Below are positions 32,669 to 41,245 of a stretch of 64,000 nucleotides of DNA, in pieces (the first letter of the stretch is position 1; every line of letters starts with the position of its first letter). Source of the stretch: Halobacteriales archaeon QH_7_65_31. Its GTDB lineage: Archaea; Halobacteriota; Halobacteria; Halobacteriales; Haloarculaceae. The stretch covers positions 1-64,000 of the forward strand of contig PXQU01000001.1 in the NCBI GenBank assembly GCA_003021785.1, read 5' to 3'. Made by a program: the position numbers and the translations under genes. A model generated the notes under the pieces. The model did not search any database and was not told where the DNA came from. It saw only the letters and a program-made list of their open reading frames with translations.

Positions 32669-33382
32669 TCACTCGACGACGGTGTTCGATAGCGTGCCGA
32701 TCCCCTCGTACGTGATCTCCACGGTGTCGCCCGGCTCCACCAGCCCGGGGTTGGCCGGGCTGCCGAACGAGATCACGTCGCCCGGTCGGAAGGTGAACCG
32801 CTCGGAGAGGAAGCTAATCGTCGCACGCGGCCCGACGAACATATTCTCCGTGTTGTCCGACTGCCGGCGCTCACCGCCGACGTACGTCTCCATGTCGAGA
32901 CCGACGGGGTCGATATCCGCGATGACGGGACCGAGCGGCGCGGAGCTGTCGAACGCCTTGCGAGCCGTCCGACCGTCCTGATCGAGGGCGTCCAGATCGT
33001 TCACGATCGTGTAGCCCCGGACGACGTCGTCGACCGCCGACTCGTCGATATCGTGACACTGCTCGCCGATGACGGCCGCCAGCTCACCGGCGTAGGTAAG
33101 CTCCTCCGTGAACGACGGGTAGACGATCTCCTCGTTCGGTCCACACAGCGAGGTGGGTCCCTTGATGAAGAAGTCCGGCTCGTCGGGAACGTCGTACCCC
33201 ATCTGTTCGACCGTCTCGCCGTAGTTGCGCCCGACGCAGTAGAACGCCGACGGCTCACACGGCGCGAGCAGTTCGGCGTCCGCGCCGATCGCGTACTCGC
33301 CGTCGTCGGTCGCGACGACACCATCATCGTACTCGCCAGTCTGGATGCCGTCGTCGGTACTGACGCGTGCGTACTTGGTCAC
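32669..33382 (-). CDS. Fumarylacetoacetate hydrolase family protein
   Basis: A 237-residue enzyme of the FAH superfamily that cleaves C-C bonds or hydrates acids in aromatic or sugar-acid breakdown. FYCVGRNYGETVEQMG opens the domain. DFFIKGPTSLCGPNEEIVYP, the metal ligands in ELTYAGELAAVIG, VRGYTIVNDLDALD and FRPGDVISFGSPANPG follow in family order. The start is a GTG at 33382 (TKYARVSTDD), as the residues before it look like untranslated sequence. It is divergent from the hypothetical gene at 33472. Confidence 0.9.
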   Translation of the reverse strand: MTKYARVSTDDGIQTGEYDDGVVATDDGEYAIGADAELLAPCEPSAFYCVGRNYGETVEQMGYDVPDEPDFFIKGPTSLCGPNEEIVYPSFTEELTYAGELAAVIGEQCHDIDESAVDDVVRGYTIVNDLDALDQDGRTARKAFDSSAPLGPVIADIDPVGLDMETYVGGERRQSDNTENMFVGPRATISFLSERFTFRPGDVISFGSPANPGLVEPGDTVEITYEGIGTLSNTVVE

Positions 33383-33471
33383 ACCGCCCGTGCGACTCGC
33401 GGCTGTAAACGACTGGTGGTTTCCGCGGACCGCTCGCGCGGTTTTATCTTCGTGCCCGATAACGGCCACGT

Positions 33472-34137
33472 ATGACCGTCCCGAAGGGAATCGCCCGCGA
33501 CACGCTGTTGGATATCGTCGTCGGTTGGTACGAGGCCGGCGCAGACGACCGGCTCATCGACACCGCCGATGCGGCCGAACACGCCGGCTACAGCGACGCG
33601 ACGAGCCGGCAGACGCCGTTTCTCGAAGCCGTCGGTGTCCTCGACCGCGACGGACAGGACCACCGGCTCACGAGCCGCGGGGTCGCCCTCGCGGCCGCGC
33701 TCGCGAACGACGACGAGACGGAGGCGACGAGCCGCGCGTACGCGATCCTCGCCGCGTGGCCGACGAGCAGTCGGCTCCGCGACATCCTCCGCGGCGGCGC
33801 GATGCCCGAGGACGAACTGCTCGTGCGGGTCGCGGACGTGACCGACGCCGATCTCGACGTGAGCCGCGAGCGTATCGGCTGTCGGACGCTGCTCGACCTG
33901 CTGGTGTGGGCCGGCGTGCTCGACCGGACCGACGACGGACTGTATCTCCCCGGTGCGGTGGAGACGCGCGCCGTCGAACGGGAGCGTGCAGCACTCACCG
34001 TCGGGCTGGAGCTGTCGGTCGATGTGGACCCCGAGGACGTGGAGTCGCTCGTCAGCGCGATCCAGTCGGGGCTCGACGAGGACGAACCGCCGAGGGTTGC
34101 CGCCGAACTCGACGGGGTTTCGCTCCGCGAGGACTAA
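33472..34137 (+). CDS. Predicted winged-helix protein of unknown function
   Basis: A 221-residue acidic protein, MTVPKGIARDTLLDIVVGWYEAGADD. The first 110 residues look like a helix-turn-helix fold with a wing (AAEHAGYSDATSRQTPFLEAVGVLDRDGQDHRLTSRGVALAAAL). A second similar region follows (LLDLLVWAGVLDRTDDGLYLP). It might regulate the divergent hydrolase gene, whose start is 89 bases away. Its stop overlaps the convergent HMCES gene by four bases. Family not recognised with certainty. Confidence 0.65.
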   Translation: MTVPKGIARDTLLDIVVGWYEAGADDRLIDTADAAEHAGYSDATSRQTPFLEAVGVLDRDGQDHRLTSRGVALAAALANDDETEATSRAYAILAAWPTSSRLRDILRGGAMPEDELLVRVADVTDADLDVSRERIGCRTLLDLLVWAGVLDRTDDGLYLPGAVETRAVERERAALTVGLELSVDVDPEDVESLVSAIQSGLDEDEPPRVAAELDGVSLRED

Positions 34138-34802
34138 ACCGGATCGACGAGATCAGGGTCGTCGTTGGCCGGGCTGTTGACACGCTTGGAGACCGGGTAG
34201 GCGTCCATCTCCCCGTCGTACGGGGTGAGCAGCGACTCGTCGGGTTCGGCGAGCCACCGTCGCTCGCCGTCGGAGGCGAGCACCACCGGCATCCGGTGGT
34301 GGTACGTCGACTGGAAGGCGTTCGCCTCGGTCGTCAGTATCGTGAACCGCGCGTCCGGCTCGCCGTTCGTCCCGCCGCCCTCGCCCGCACCGAACGCGTC
34401 TAACCCCGTCTGTGTCGTCTCGGGCTCGTACGGCTCCCAGAGCCCGGCCATCGCGAACGGCTCGCCGTCGGCGCGGGTGATCCGGTAGGGGCGTTTCCCG
34501 TCACCGAGATCGGCCCACTCGTAGTAGCCGTCCGCGAGGACGAGACAGCGCCGGCGGTCGGCCTGCTCGCCGAACTTCTTCTGGAGCGTCTCCGTCCGCG
34601 CGTTGATGATACGCGAGTCGGCCCAGTCGGGACGGAACCCCCACTCGTAGTGGCTGAGCCGGTCGGGGTCGTGGTTGGTGACGACGGGGAGTCGCTGGCT
34701 CGGCGCAGCGTTGTAATGTGGCCCGTACTCCGCACTGACGCGCACGCCGAACCGAGACTCGATCTCGTCGCCCGGCAGGTAGATGCTGTAACGCCCGCAC
34801 AT
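34134..34802 (-). CDS. HMCES/YedK abasic-site DNA-protein crosslinking protein (SRAP)
   Basis: A 222-residue SOS-response-associated peptidase. Cys2 (MCGRYSIY), exposed after methionine removal, forms the thiazolidine link with an abasic site in single-stranded DNA. The other conserved residues are Asn in YNAAPSQRLPVV, Glu in LADGYYEWAD and His in TYHHRMPVVL. The protein protects abasic sites at stalled forks. A short insertion (DAFGAGEGGGTNGEPD) lies in a surface loop. Standalone gene next to the tnpB element. Confidence 0.94.
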   Translation of the reverse strand: MCGRYSIYLPGDEIESRFGVRVSAEYGPHYNAAPSQRLPVVTNHDPDRLSHYEWGFRPDWADSRIINARTETLQKKFGEQADRRRCLVLADGYYEWADLGDGKRPYRITRADGEPFAMAGLWEPYEPETTQTGLDAFGAGEGGGTNGEPDARFTILTTEANAFQSTYHHRMPVVLASDGERRWLAEPDESLLTPYDGEMDAYPVSKRVNSPANDDPDLVDPV

Positions 34803-34883
34803 AGCTTACGGAGGGGGAGCGCGGGCAAAAACCTCTGTGTCGGGAGCGTTCAGATGAGCTGATTCCGTGCGACGCCGATTGAC

Positions 34884-34916
34884 ATCCTCCCCGCCCTGAA
34901 GGGCGAGGATTCCTCG
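34884..34916 (-). terminator. Right-end hairpins of the tnpB element
   Basis: Two adjoining inverted repeats, GCCC-TGAA-GGGC extended by CCTC/GAGG with a small bulge, and CGAGGATTCCTCG. This is the subterminal hairpin needed for IS605-type excision and the likely 3' end of the RNA. Confidence 0.65.
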
Positions 34917-34926
34917 CGTTGGAGTC

Positions 34927-36267
<1,341 letters not shown>

Positions 36268-36367
36268 CACCAGTTGTTACGAATCGAATGTTTGTAAAAA
36301 TACGGATTGGCGTTGGAGACTCAGCCCTGCTGTCGAACGTGGTATGTGCAGTAGTTGTCAGATTTAT

Positions 36368-36387
36368 CCCCGCGCTAAAGCACGGGG
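36368..36387 (-). repeat. Left-end hairpin of the tnpB element
   Basis: CCCCG-C-GC-TAAA-GC-A-CGGGG, a stem-loop with a 5-bp outer and 2-bp inner stem, is typical of haloarchaeal IS200/IS605 left ends. It lies about 100 bases upstream of tnpB. Confidence 0.7.
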
Positions 36388-36475
36388 TTTCTCCTCGATT
36401 CTCCGTAAGCCTGCAACTGTCCCACTGAGAACGGCCCGTCAAAAGCACGAGTTGTCGAGTGGATTAACAATTACC

Positions 36476-36958
36476 TCATACGACGAGCCGGACGAGGGAG
36501 GACGCGACGACGAACGCAACGAGTTGCGTCACTGGAGCTAACAACACGACTGCTCGCGATTTGTAGTAGCCTGCGGCGGCGTAGAGTCCCGAAAGTGCGA
36601 TCACGCCAAGTGTGAAGTTGGCGACTCCACTGGCGAACAACGACGAGCTGAGCGGCGCGTCTGAGACTGTCGCCGGGTTATCTATGACGAGGAAGAAACT
36701 CCCAAACAAGGCCACTGCACCCGCAACAACTCCCCACAGGCCGAGGCCGACGGCGACTGCCGGCTGCTCGCTACGGTCGTAGTGGAGGTATGCGAGTGTC
36801 GCGATGACCGCCGGAAAGCCGATTGTGAGGACAAAATCCAAATTCCCGAATTTGAGGATGCGCAGCCCTCTCCCGATAGCGAGGAGACCTCCGATGACAG
36901 CGAATCCGGTGATTGCAGCATCAATACGTCTGCGGTCAATTGTGGTTGTAGTGTTCAT
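36476..36958 (-). CDS. Membrane protein of unknown function, 4-5 helices
   Basis: A 160-residue protein starting MNTTTTIDRRRIDAAITGFAVIG. Its hydrophobic segments are about residues 10-30, 42-58, 65-95, 110-130 and 140-158 (VVLLAPVTQLVAFVVASSLV). The frame continues upstream without a stop into an apparent gene fragment (see 36959-37258), but the ATG at 36958 begins a typical cytoplasmic N-terminus. Base composition is somewhat AT-richer than core genes. Located in the accessory zone between two transposon remnants; no family recognised. Confidence 0.6.
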   Translation of the reverse strand: MNTTTTIDRRRIDAAITGFAVIGGLLAIGRGLRILKFGNLDFVLTIGFPAVIATLAYLHYDRSEQPAVAVGLGLWGVVAGAVALFGSFFLVIDNPATVSDAPLSSSLFASGVANFTLGVIALSGLYAAAGYYKSRAVVLLAPVTQLVAFVVASSLVRLVV

Positions 36959-37258
36959 AGCTGGAGAACAATCCGACAGTGAGAAATGCTTTCTGATGGT
37001 GTACGCTCGGAAGATCTCGTACAGGAATCTTCTGTTGTAGTAGCTTGTTTTCACCAGGACGTTCTCCGTAGCGTCGACAACATCTGAGTCATTCTTCCAC
37101 GAGTCCGGGTTATTGTTGATCGTGTCGAAGATGGTCCCGACGTAGTCGTGGGAGACCCCTGCGAGATCCTTCGCCGCTTGAGAGGGATAGTATGTGTTGT
37201 TGGGCGTCTTATTACTGATGATCTGGGGATTCTCTCCAGTGCCTGTTCTCCGCGACTA
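36959..37258 (-). pseudogene. Fragment of an unknown gene fused in frame upstream of a membrane-protein gene
   Basis: The minus-strand frame is open from a stop just above 37258 into the membrane-protein gene. It encodes IISNKTPNNTYYPSQAAKDL, AGVSHDYVGTIFDTINNN, DSWKNDSDVVDATENVLVKT and SYYNRRFLYEIFRAYTIRKH. This is protein-like and includes a helix-turn-helix-like stretch (SQAAKDLAGVSHDYVGTIF). It has no ATG, and a stop cuts it off at its 5' end, right beside the hairpin of the transposon remnant at 37282. I take it as the 3' remnant of a gene broken by that element. Family not recognised. Confidence 0.4.
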
Positions 37259-37281
37259 CTCCGAACAGCACTGGTGAACTA

Positions 37282-37706
37282 CCCCGACCTACCGCGCTCG
37301 GGCCTACCCGGCCCTCGCTTGTTGAGGTCGGGGCTTCCTGTTTCTGCGTCGGACCTTGTACCCGACGTGGGCACAGTGGTTCCAGACTCCGCAGGCGATT
37401 TCCCTTCACAGGTGGTTCGGAGTGTCCCACTCCTACCTGTTGGACCCTCGGCCACAACCGACGATGCGCGCTTCTTGTCGCGCTTGAACACCGCCGGAGA
37501 CGTGGTGAGCATCATACTACCTCGTTCGACTGCAAGGGTAGTAAAACCTTGGAACAAAGCGGAAGAAAATGATGACGGCATTGACGAGGCGCTTCGCGTC
37601 TCGTTCGCACACCAGAAATCTGCGATTTCTGGGGACGCTGTATCCCCACCCTACTCGCTTGTGCTTCCGACCGCAGTCGGAAGCCCTGCGCTCGTTGAGG
37701 GTGGGG
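37282..37706 (-). mobile_element. Internally deleted IS200/IS605-type element (MITE-like remnant)
   Basis: Two strong hairpins frame about 425 bases: CCCCGACCT-34-AGGTCGGGG at 37282-37333 and CCCCACCCT-45-AGGGTGGGG at 37644-37706, the second with an inner CTTCCGAC-4-GTCGGAAG stem. Between them, on the minus strand, the frame ending AETGSPDLNKRGPGRPERGR resembles the loose C-terminal tail of haloarchaeal TnpB proteins. The rest of tnpB is gone. A further perfect inverted repeat CCAGAAATC-3-GATTTCTGG is at 37612-37632. I read it as a gutted element in the same orientation as the intact one. Confidence 0.6.
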
Positions 37707-37800
37707 GCTTAGCGCCTGCATACATTTAAACCGATACAGTCGAATCAAGTCAGCTAACGATCAATTGCTTAACTAGCGGTGCTCTTCGGACCCCAGTAAT
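37707..37800. other. AT-rich spacer between transposon remnant and ABC genes
   Basis: Nothing recognisable; contains ttaaacc and gatcaattgcttaac stretches, without an open frame. Confidence 0.4.
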
Positions 37801-38730
37801 CTATACACTGCGCTCTGATTCGACACGCCCCGTCGTGTGAGCGATGAACACATCTTCTATTGATGGTTCGTGAATAGTGAACGAAACAACGGATACAGCC
37901 GTGTTTTCAATCGTTTGTATCACGGGCCACCGGGCGTTGGATCCACGCGTGACGACAACGACCTGATTCCCATCCTCAGTGACTTTGACCACCCCGTCCT
38001 GAGCACGGAGTGTCTCGTCGAGGCCTGATGGGACGTGATCTAACATGAATCGAAGTGATGACTCAACAGCAACCTGTTCACGGAGATCATCAATACGACC
38101 TTCGGCAATTAGGTTGCCATCATCGAGAATACCGATTCGATCACAGACGAGTTCGACCTGACCGAGAACGTGACTGGAAAAGAACACTGCTGCGCCCCGG
38201 TCGTTCTCCTCGTAGACGATGTTACGGATCGTACGCGCCCCATGTGGATCAAGCCCGGTGAACGGTTCATCGAGGATCAGTAGGTCGGGGCTTCCGACAA
38301 GTGCCATTGCTACCCCGAGTCGTTGTTGCATCCCATTCGAATACGTTCCAGCTTGACGATCGATCGCATCACTCAATCCGACCCGAGCGAGGAGTTCTTC
38401 GGGTGTATCTGACGCGTTCTTCGAGTCGATAACGTAGTTGAGATGTCGGCGTCCAGTTAATCGCTCGTAAACGCTAAACCGATCAGGGAGGATGCCAACA
38501 CGTTGGTGGATCTCGACTACGTCGTCTCGTGGATCGCAGCCGAGTATGCGAGCCGTCCCCGCAGTTGGACGGACGTAATCCATAAGCATACTAATCGTCG
38601 TTGATTTTCCAGCCCCATTCGGTCCCAAGAAGCCATACACTTCTCCGTCTTGGATCTCTAGGTCCAGCCCGTTGACTGCAGTTTCCGATCGATACTGTTT
38701 CGTGAGGTCAGTGGTGGTGATTACAGTCAT
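37801..38730 (-). CDS. ABC transporter ATP-binding protein (second ABC-2 cassette)
   Basis: A 309-residue ATPase with Walker A GFLGPNGAGKSTTISML, a variant signature GTYSNGMQQRLGVAMAL, Walker B LLILDEPFTGLDP and the switch His in FFSSHVLGQVE. A DrrA-like C-terminal extension ends EPSIEDVFIAHTTGRVESERSV. It resembles the ATPase at 5952 closely, including GILPDRFSVYERLTGRRHL versus GVLPEGYSVYESLTGREHI. It follows the permease gene by 18 bases on the same strand. Codon use is more AT-rich than in the first cassette, which suggests a separate arrival. Confidence 0.93.
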   Translation of the reverse strand: MTVITTTDLTKQYRSETAVNGLDLEIQDGEVYGFLGPNGAGKSTTISMLMDYVRPTAGTARILGCDPRDDVVEIHQRVGILPDRFSVYERLTGRRHLNYVIDSKNASDTPEELLARVGLSDAIDRQAGTYSNGMQQRLGVAMALVGSPDLLILDEPFTGLDPHGARTIRNIVYEENDRGAAVFFSSHVLGQVELVCDRIGILDDGNLIAEGRIDDLREQVAVESSLRFMLDHVPSGLDETLRAQDGVVKVTEDGNQVVVVTRGSNARWPVIQTIENTAVSVVSFTIHEPSIEDVFIAHTTGRVESERSV

Positions 38731-38748
38731 TCGTTTACACGCTCCGAA

Positions 38749-39699
38749 TTACGCGAGATCCGCCTTCCGGAATCTGTAGTAGCCAACCGAGAAGGGGACG
38801 AGAATCCATCCGGCAAAGACGAGCAGTGCCAGTTCTTCGTGTAGTACGAATAGTGTGTCTGATCTACTGAATGCGAGTTCAGCCACAAGGGCATTCGACT
38901 GCGTGTTCGGTTGAAGATCCGCAAGCACACCAACTATCCACGAGGCCGAGTTGCCAGTAGACAGGATCCAATTTGTGAGGACGTTGTACGCTCCGGCTGG
39001 TGCTAGTCGATGGAGTAGAAATAGGCTTTCTGATGCTGGCGGGTTCAGCGGGTTGACTTGGATCCCCGTCAGGGGCGTGTAGATCTGGTAGACGACGAAA
39101 TCCACCCACCCCAGAATGAAGACGAGATAATAGCTAAACGCAGCGGTTGCCGCCTGAATCGAGGTGGTCACCGCGGCTGAAATCGAGACACCGACGCACA
39201 CGTTTAGAAGCAGATAAACAACTGAAACCGCTACGAAAAGGGCGAACTTGCTGAGTGAGAATAAGCCATACTGGAGTGTTCCGAGTCCACCAACAATCAG
39301 GAACGTAAGTAGTAGGGGTACACAGAGAACCGCTGTTTGCCCGATGACTTTTCCGAGAAGAATATCGTGGCGGCGAACCGGCATTCCACTGACGAATTTC
39401 ATACTCCCAGATTCACGTTCGCTAACAACAGACCGGTGACTGAGGAGAACAGCACCGAACGTTGCAAAGATACTGACTGGGCCTTGAAACGCCGCAAGTG
39501 TCGTGTTACTCTCTAATGCAGCGACAACGTATGATGGGCCACCGATGGAGAGATAACTGGCGAGTATGAGGAAGCCACTCAAAAGCCAGAGACCTTTCGA
39601 TTGGATATGATCATGGAACTCCTTTCGGGCAAGGGGGGACCAGCTCACGATGAAAAGTACCCATTGATACCGTATATATCTGGGATGCCGTTTTTCCAT
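38749..39699 (-). CDS. ABC-2 type transporter permease (second ABC-2 cassette)
   Basis: A 316-residue permease with about six helices. SPLARKEFHDHIQSKGLWLLSGFLILASYL is the N-terminal amphipathic helix plus helix 1. LSHRSVVSERESGSMKFVSGMPVRRHD is the coupling loop. The end VGYYRFRKADLA matches the tails of the permeases at 4272 and 5134. The first 18 residues (MEKRHPRYIRYQWVLFIV) look like an extension and the real start may be a little downstream. It forms an exporter with the ATPase; only one permease is present, so it would be a homodimer. Confidence 0.9.
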   Translation of the reverse strand: MEKRHPRYIRYQWVLFIVSWSPLARKEFHDHIQSKGLWLLSGFLILASYLSIGGPSYVVAALESNTTLAAFQGPVSIFATFGAVLLSHRSVVSERESGSMKFVSGMPVRRHDILLGKVIGQTAVLCVPLLLTFLIVGGLGTLQYGLFSLSKFALFVAVSVVYLLLNVCVGVSISAAVTTSIQAATAAFSYYLVFILGWVDFVVYQIYTPLTGIQVNPLNPPASESLFLLHRLAPAGAYNVLTNWILSTGNSASWIVGVLADLQPNTQSNALVAELAFSRSDTLFVLHEELALLVFAGWILVPFSVGYYRFRKADLA

Positions 39700-39740
39700 G
39701 AGACTTTCGAGAATATTACGCTAATTCGATTTTTCAGCTT

Positions 39741-40010
39741 TCAGAATCCATTATCGGCCTGTAGAACAGTCCCACTGCCGTCCGCGTTCTCTCGAAGTTC
39801 GATGACTGGATTGTCCGTATTGTTCGGAACTGTGTGGACGACTTCACCCTCGACATATGAGTCAAAGTACGAACTGAAGATATCCAGATCAGTGTCCACT
39901 GTCCCGTTCCAATTCCAGAATGGAACATTTGTTTCTCCCGTTGTACTTCTGTTGATGTTCGAGACTGTGGTGTATGGAGAGGCGACCTCCCACTCAATCG
40001 TATGAGTCAT
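39741..40010 (-). CDS. Small acidic protein upstream of the ABC-2 cassette, family unknown
   Basis: An 89-residue acidic frame, MTHTIEWEVASPYTTVSNIN..., rich in Asn, Thr, Asp and Trp (FWNWNGTVDTDLDIFSS), with no cysteine, signal peptide or membrane helix. It ends 41 bases before the permease start on the same strand, so it may be the first gene of that operon. Placement and size would suit a secreted or exported peptide, but there is no leader motif such as GG and no homology I know. It could also be a gene fragment. Confidence 0.5.
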   Translation of the reverse strand: MTHTIEWEVASPYTTVSNINRSTTGETNVPFWNWNGTVDTDLDIFSSYFDSYVEGEVVHTVPNNTDNPVIELRENADGSGTVLQADNGF

Positions 40011-40170
40011 ACATTATCCACAGCTAGTAGCTACTACACAGGAGGCTGTCGGGGTGGTGTACCGTTCCTTTCCGATCAAGAAGGGGGCAGGCTGGCCGCA
40101 GATCGCTGACGTGAGGTATCGTGTCCGTACCGCCGGTCTGTCGCCGGAACCGCCCGATCCGGAGGATCAG
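40011..40170. other. Intergenic stretch without a recognised feature
   Basis: No gene seen between the small acidic ORF and the lipoprotein gene; the AT-rich ttatccacagctagtagctac part may be the promoter of the small ORF and its ABC operon. Confidence 0.4.
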
Positions 40171-40638
40171 TTACCGAATGATTTCGTCGAACGTCACCTC
40201 GTCCGGAGTGATCTGGATGCTGAGTGAATTCCCCGGCTCATCACCTGCCCACTCATACGAGACTGTTTCGTAGCCGTCGACTGCTGCCGTGAGGGTCGCT
40301 GCGGAGTCGAGCGGCGGGTACGTCTCGATTCGTGTCGTCGATGTCGTACCAAGTGTCCACGAGTCGGTGGACTCCTCGCCTCTGTCGGGCGACACGGTAA
40401 GTGATAGCGTGCGAGTCGTGTCGGTCTGATTATCCAGATCCATGTCCGCGACGTCGCTGGAGGTCTCTACGGGTTCGGTCGTGGCAGTAGGCGAGTCAGT
40501 CGGTGTCTCCGTCGCCGTCGGCGAATTCGTCTCTGTCGGTGACGAGGGGGAGTCCGACTCCAGACCGGAACAGCCCGCGAGTCCGACGCCGGCGAGTCCA
40601 CTCACGACAGCGGTGATGAACTGTCGACGATTATCCAT
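40171..40638 (-). CDS. Tat lipoprotein with Thr-rich linker, function unknown
   Basis: A 155-residue predicted lipoprotein: MDNRRQFITAVVSGLAGVGLAGCSG has the twin arginine and lipobox LAGC (Cys 23). A Thr/Ser/Pro linker (SPTETNSPTATETPTDSPTA) follows, then a small beta domain, LDNQTDTTRTLSLTVSPDRGEESTDSW. The mature part resembles extracellular Ig-like or ligand-binding domains. The ATG at 40638 has a TATA box at 40660-40669. It forms the right edge of the accessory zone. Confidence 0.7.
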   Translation of the reverse strand: MDNRRQFITAVVSGLAGVGLAGCSGLESDSPSSPTETNSPTATETPTDSPTATTEPVETSSDVADMDLDNQTDTTRTLSLTVSPDRGEESTDSWTLGTTSTTRIETYPPLDSAATLTAAVDGYETVSYEWAGDEPGNSLSIQITPDEVTFDEIIR

Positions 40639-40659
40639 ACGTGTTATCTGTCTGTCCTG

Positions 40660-40669
40660 ATATATGCTT
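40660..40669 (-). promoter_or_regulatory. TATA box of the lipoprotein gene
   Basis: AGCATATATC on the minus strand is 22-31 bases before the ATG at 40638; the spacing supports that start. Confidence 0.5.
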
Positions 40670-40880
40670 TCTACCTCTGAATTCTGGCGATGAAATGCCG
40701 AGTTCCTGCATTCAAGCTGGGTAGCTAGGCCGCGAGCGGGGGTCGCGAGCATCGTCTCTCTGTTTCCGAATCCGGTGTGGAAACTCAAACAAGAATGCAC
40801 CGACTCACGCGTCATCGGCATCTGAACACCGCTCCTGCGTCCGACCGGAAGCTTATATTCGATTACACGCTATCGGCGGT

Positions 40881-41215
40881 GTGGACGACGAGCCGGAGTT
40901 CACGACGGCGAACGCGCTCCGTGACGAGCAGTCCGAGCCGTCGGGCGACGAGCCGCAGTTCGCCATCACCCACCCACCGAGCAGGTGCTCGATCTGCTGG
41001 AGTCGGGCCCGTACAGCTACGGCGACTGGTTCGACCTGCCGATGCCGCTGTTCTTGGTCCACGACGACGACTCCGACGACACGTTCCGGCTCGGGGTGCG
41101 CGACGACCACGTCGAGCTACACGTCCGATCGGCGACGAGTCCGGCAGGGGTCGCCGCCTTCCACGACCGGCTGACGGACCGCGTCGGCGGCGTCGAACTG
41201 CGCCGCGAACAGTAG
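40881..41215 (+). pseudogene. Small conserved protein with a frameshift
   Basis: Two halves of one protein lie in different frames. The first, from GTG 40881, reads DDEPEFTTANALRDEQSEPS then GDEPQFAITHP. The second, from about 40976, reads EQVLDLLESGPYSYGDWFDL followed by PMPLFLVHDDDSDDTFRLGV and ends at 41215. Joining them needs a single-base insertion near 40971-40978, in a CACCCACCGAG run. A TATA-like box (cttatattcg) lies about 25 bases before the GTG. The protein is acidic, soluble and small (about 110 residues); function unknown. Either a recent inactivating frameshift or a sequencing error. Confidence 0.7.
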
Positions 41216-41245
41216 TGACTTGACCCTACGCGTGCTGGCTCTGGT

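Noticed and set aside
33345-34403. 352-residue plus-strand frame across two genes
   Set aside because: It crosses the winged-helix gene and the HMCES gene in the wrong frame and is extremely Arg-rich.
37148-37729. 193-residue plus-strand frame over the transposon remnant
   Set aside because: It covers the hairpins and the antisense of the TnpB-like tail; it is not protein-like and has no promoter.
39734-39997. Alternative frame overlapping the small acidic ORF
   Set aside because: It is basic and Ser/Arg-rich, as shadow frames are; the acidic frame fits haloarchaeal proteins.
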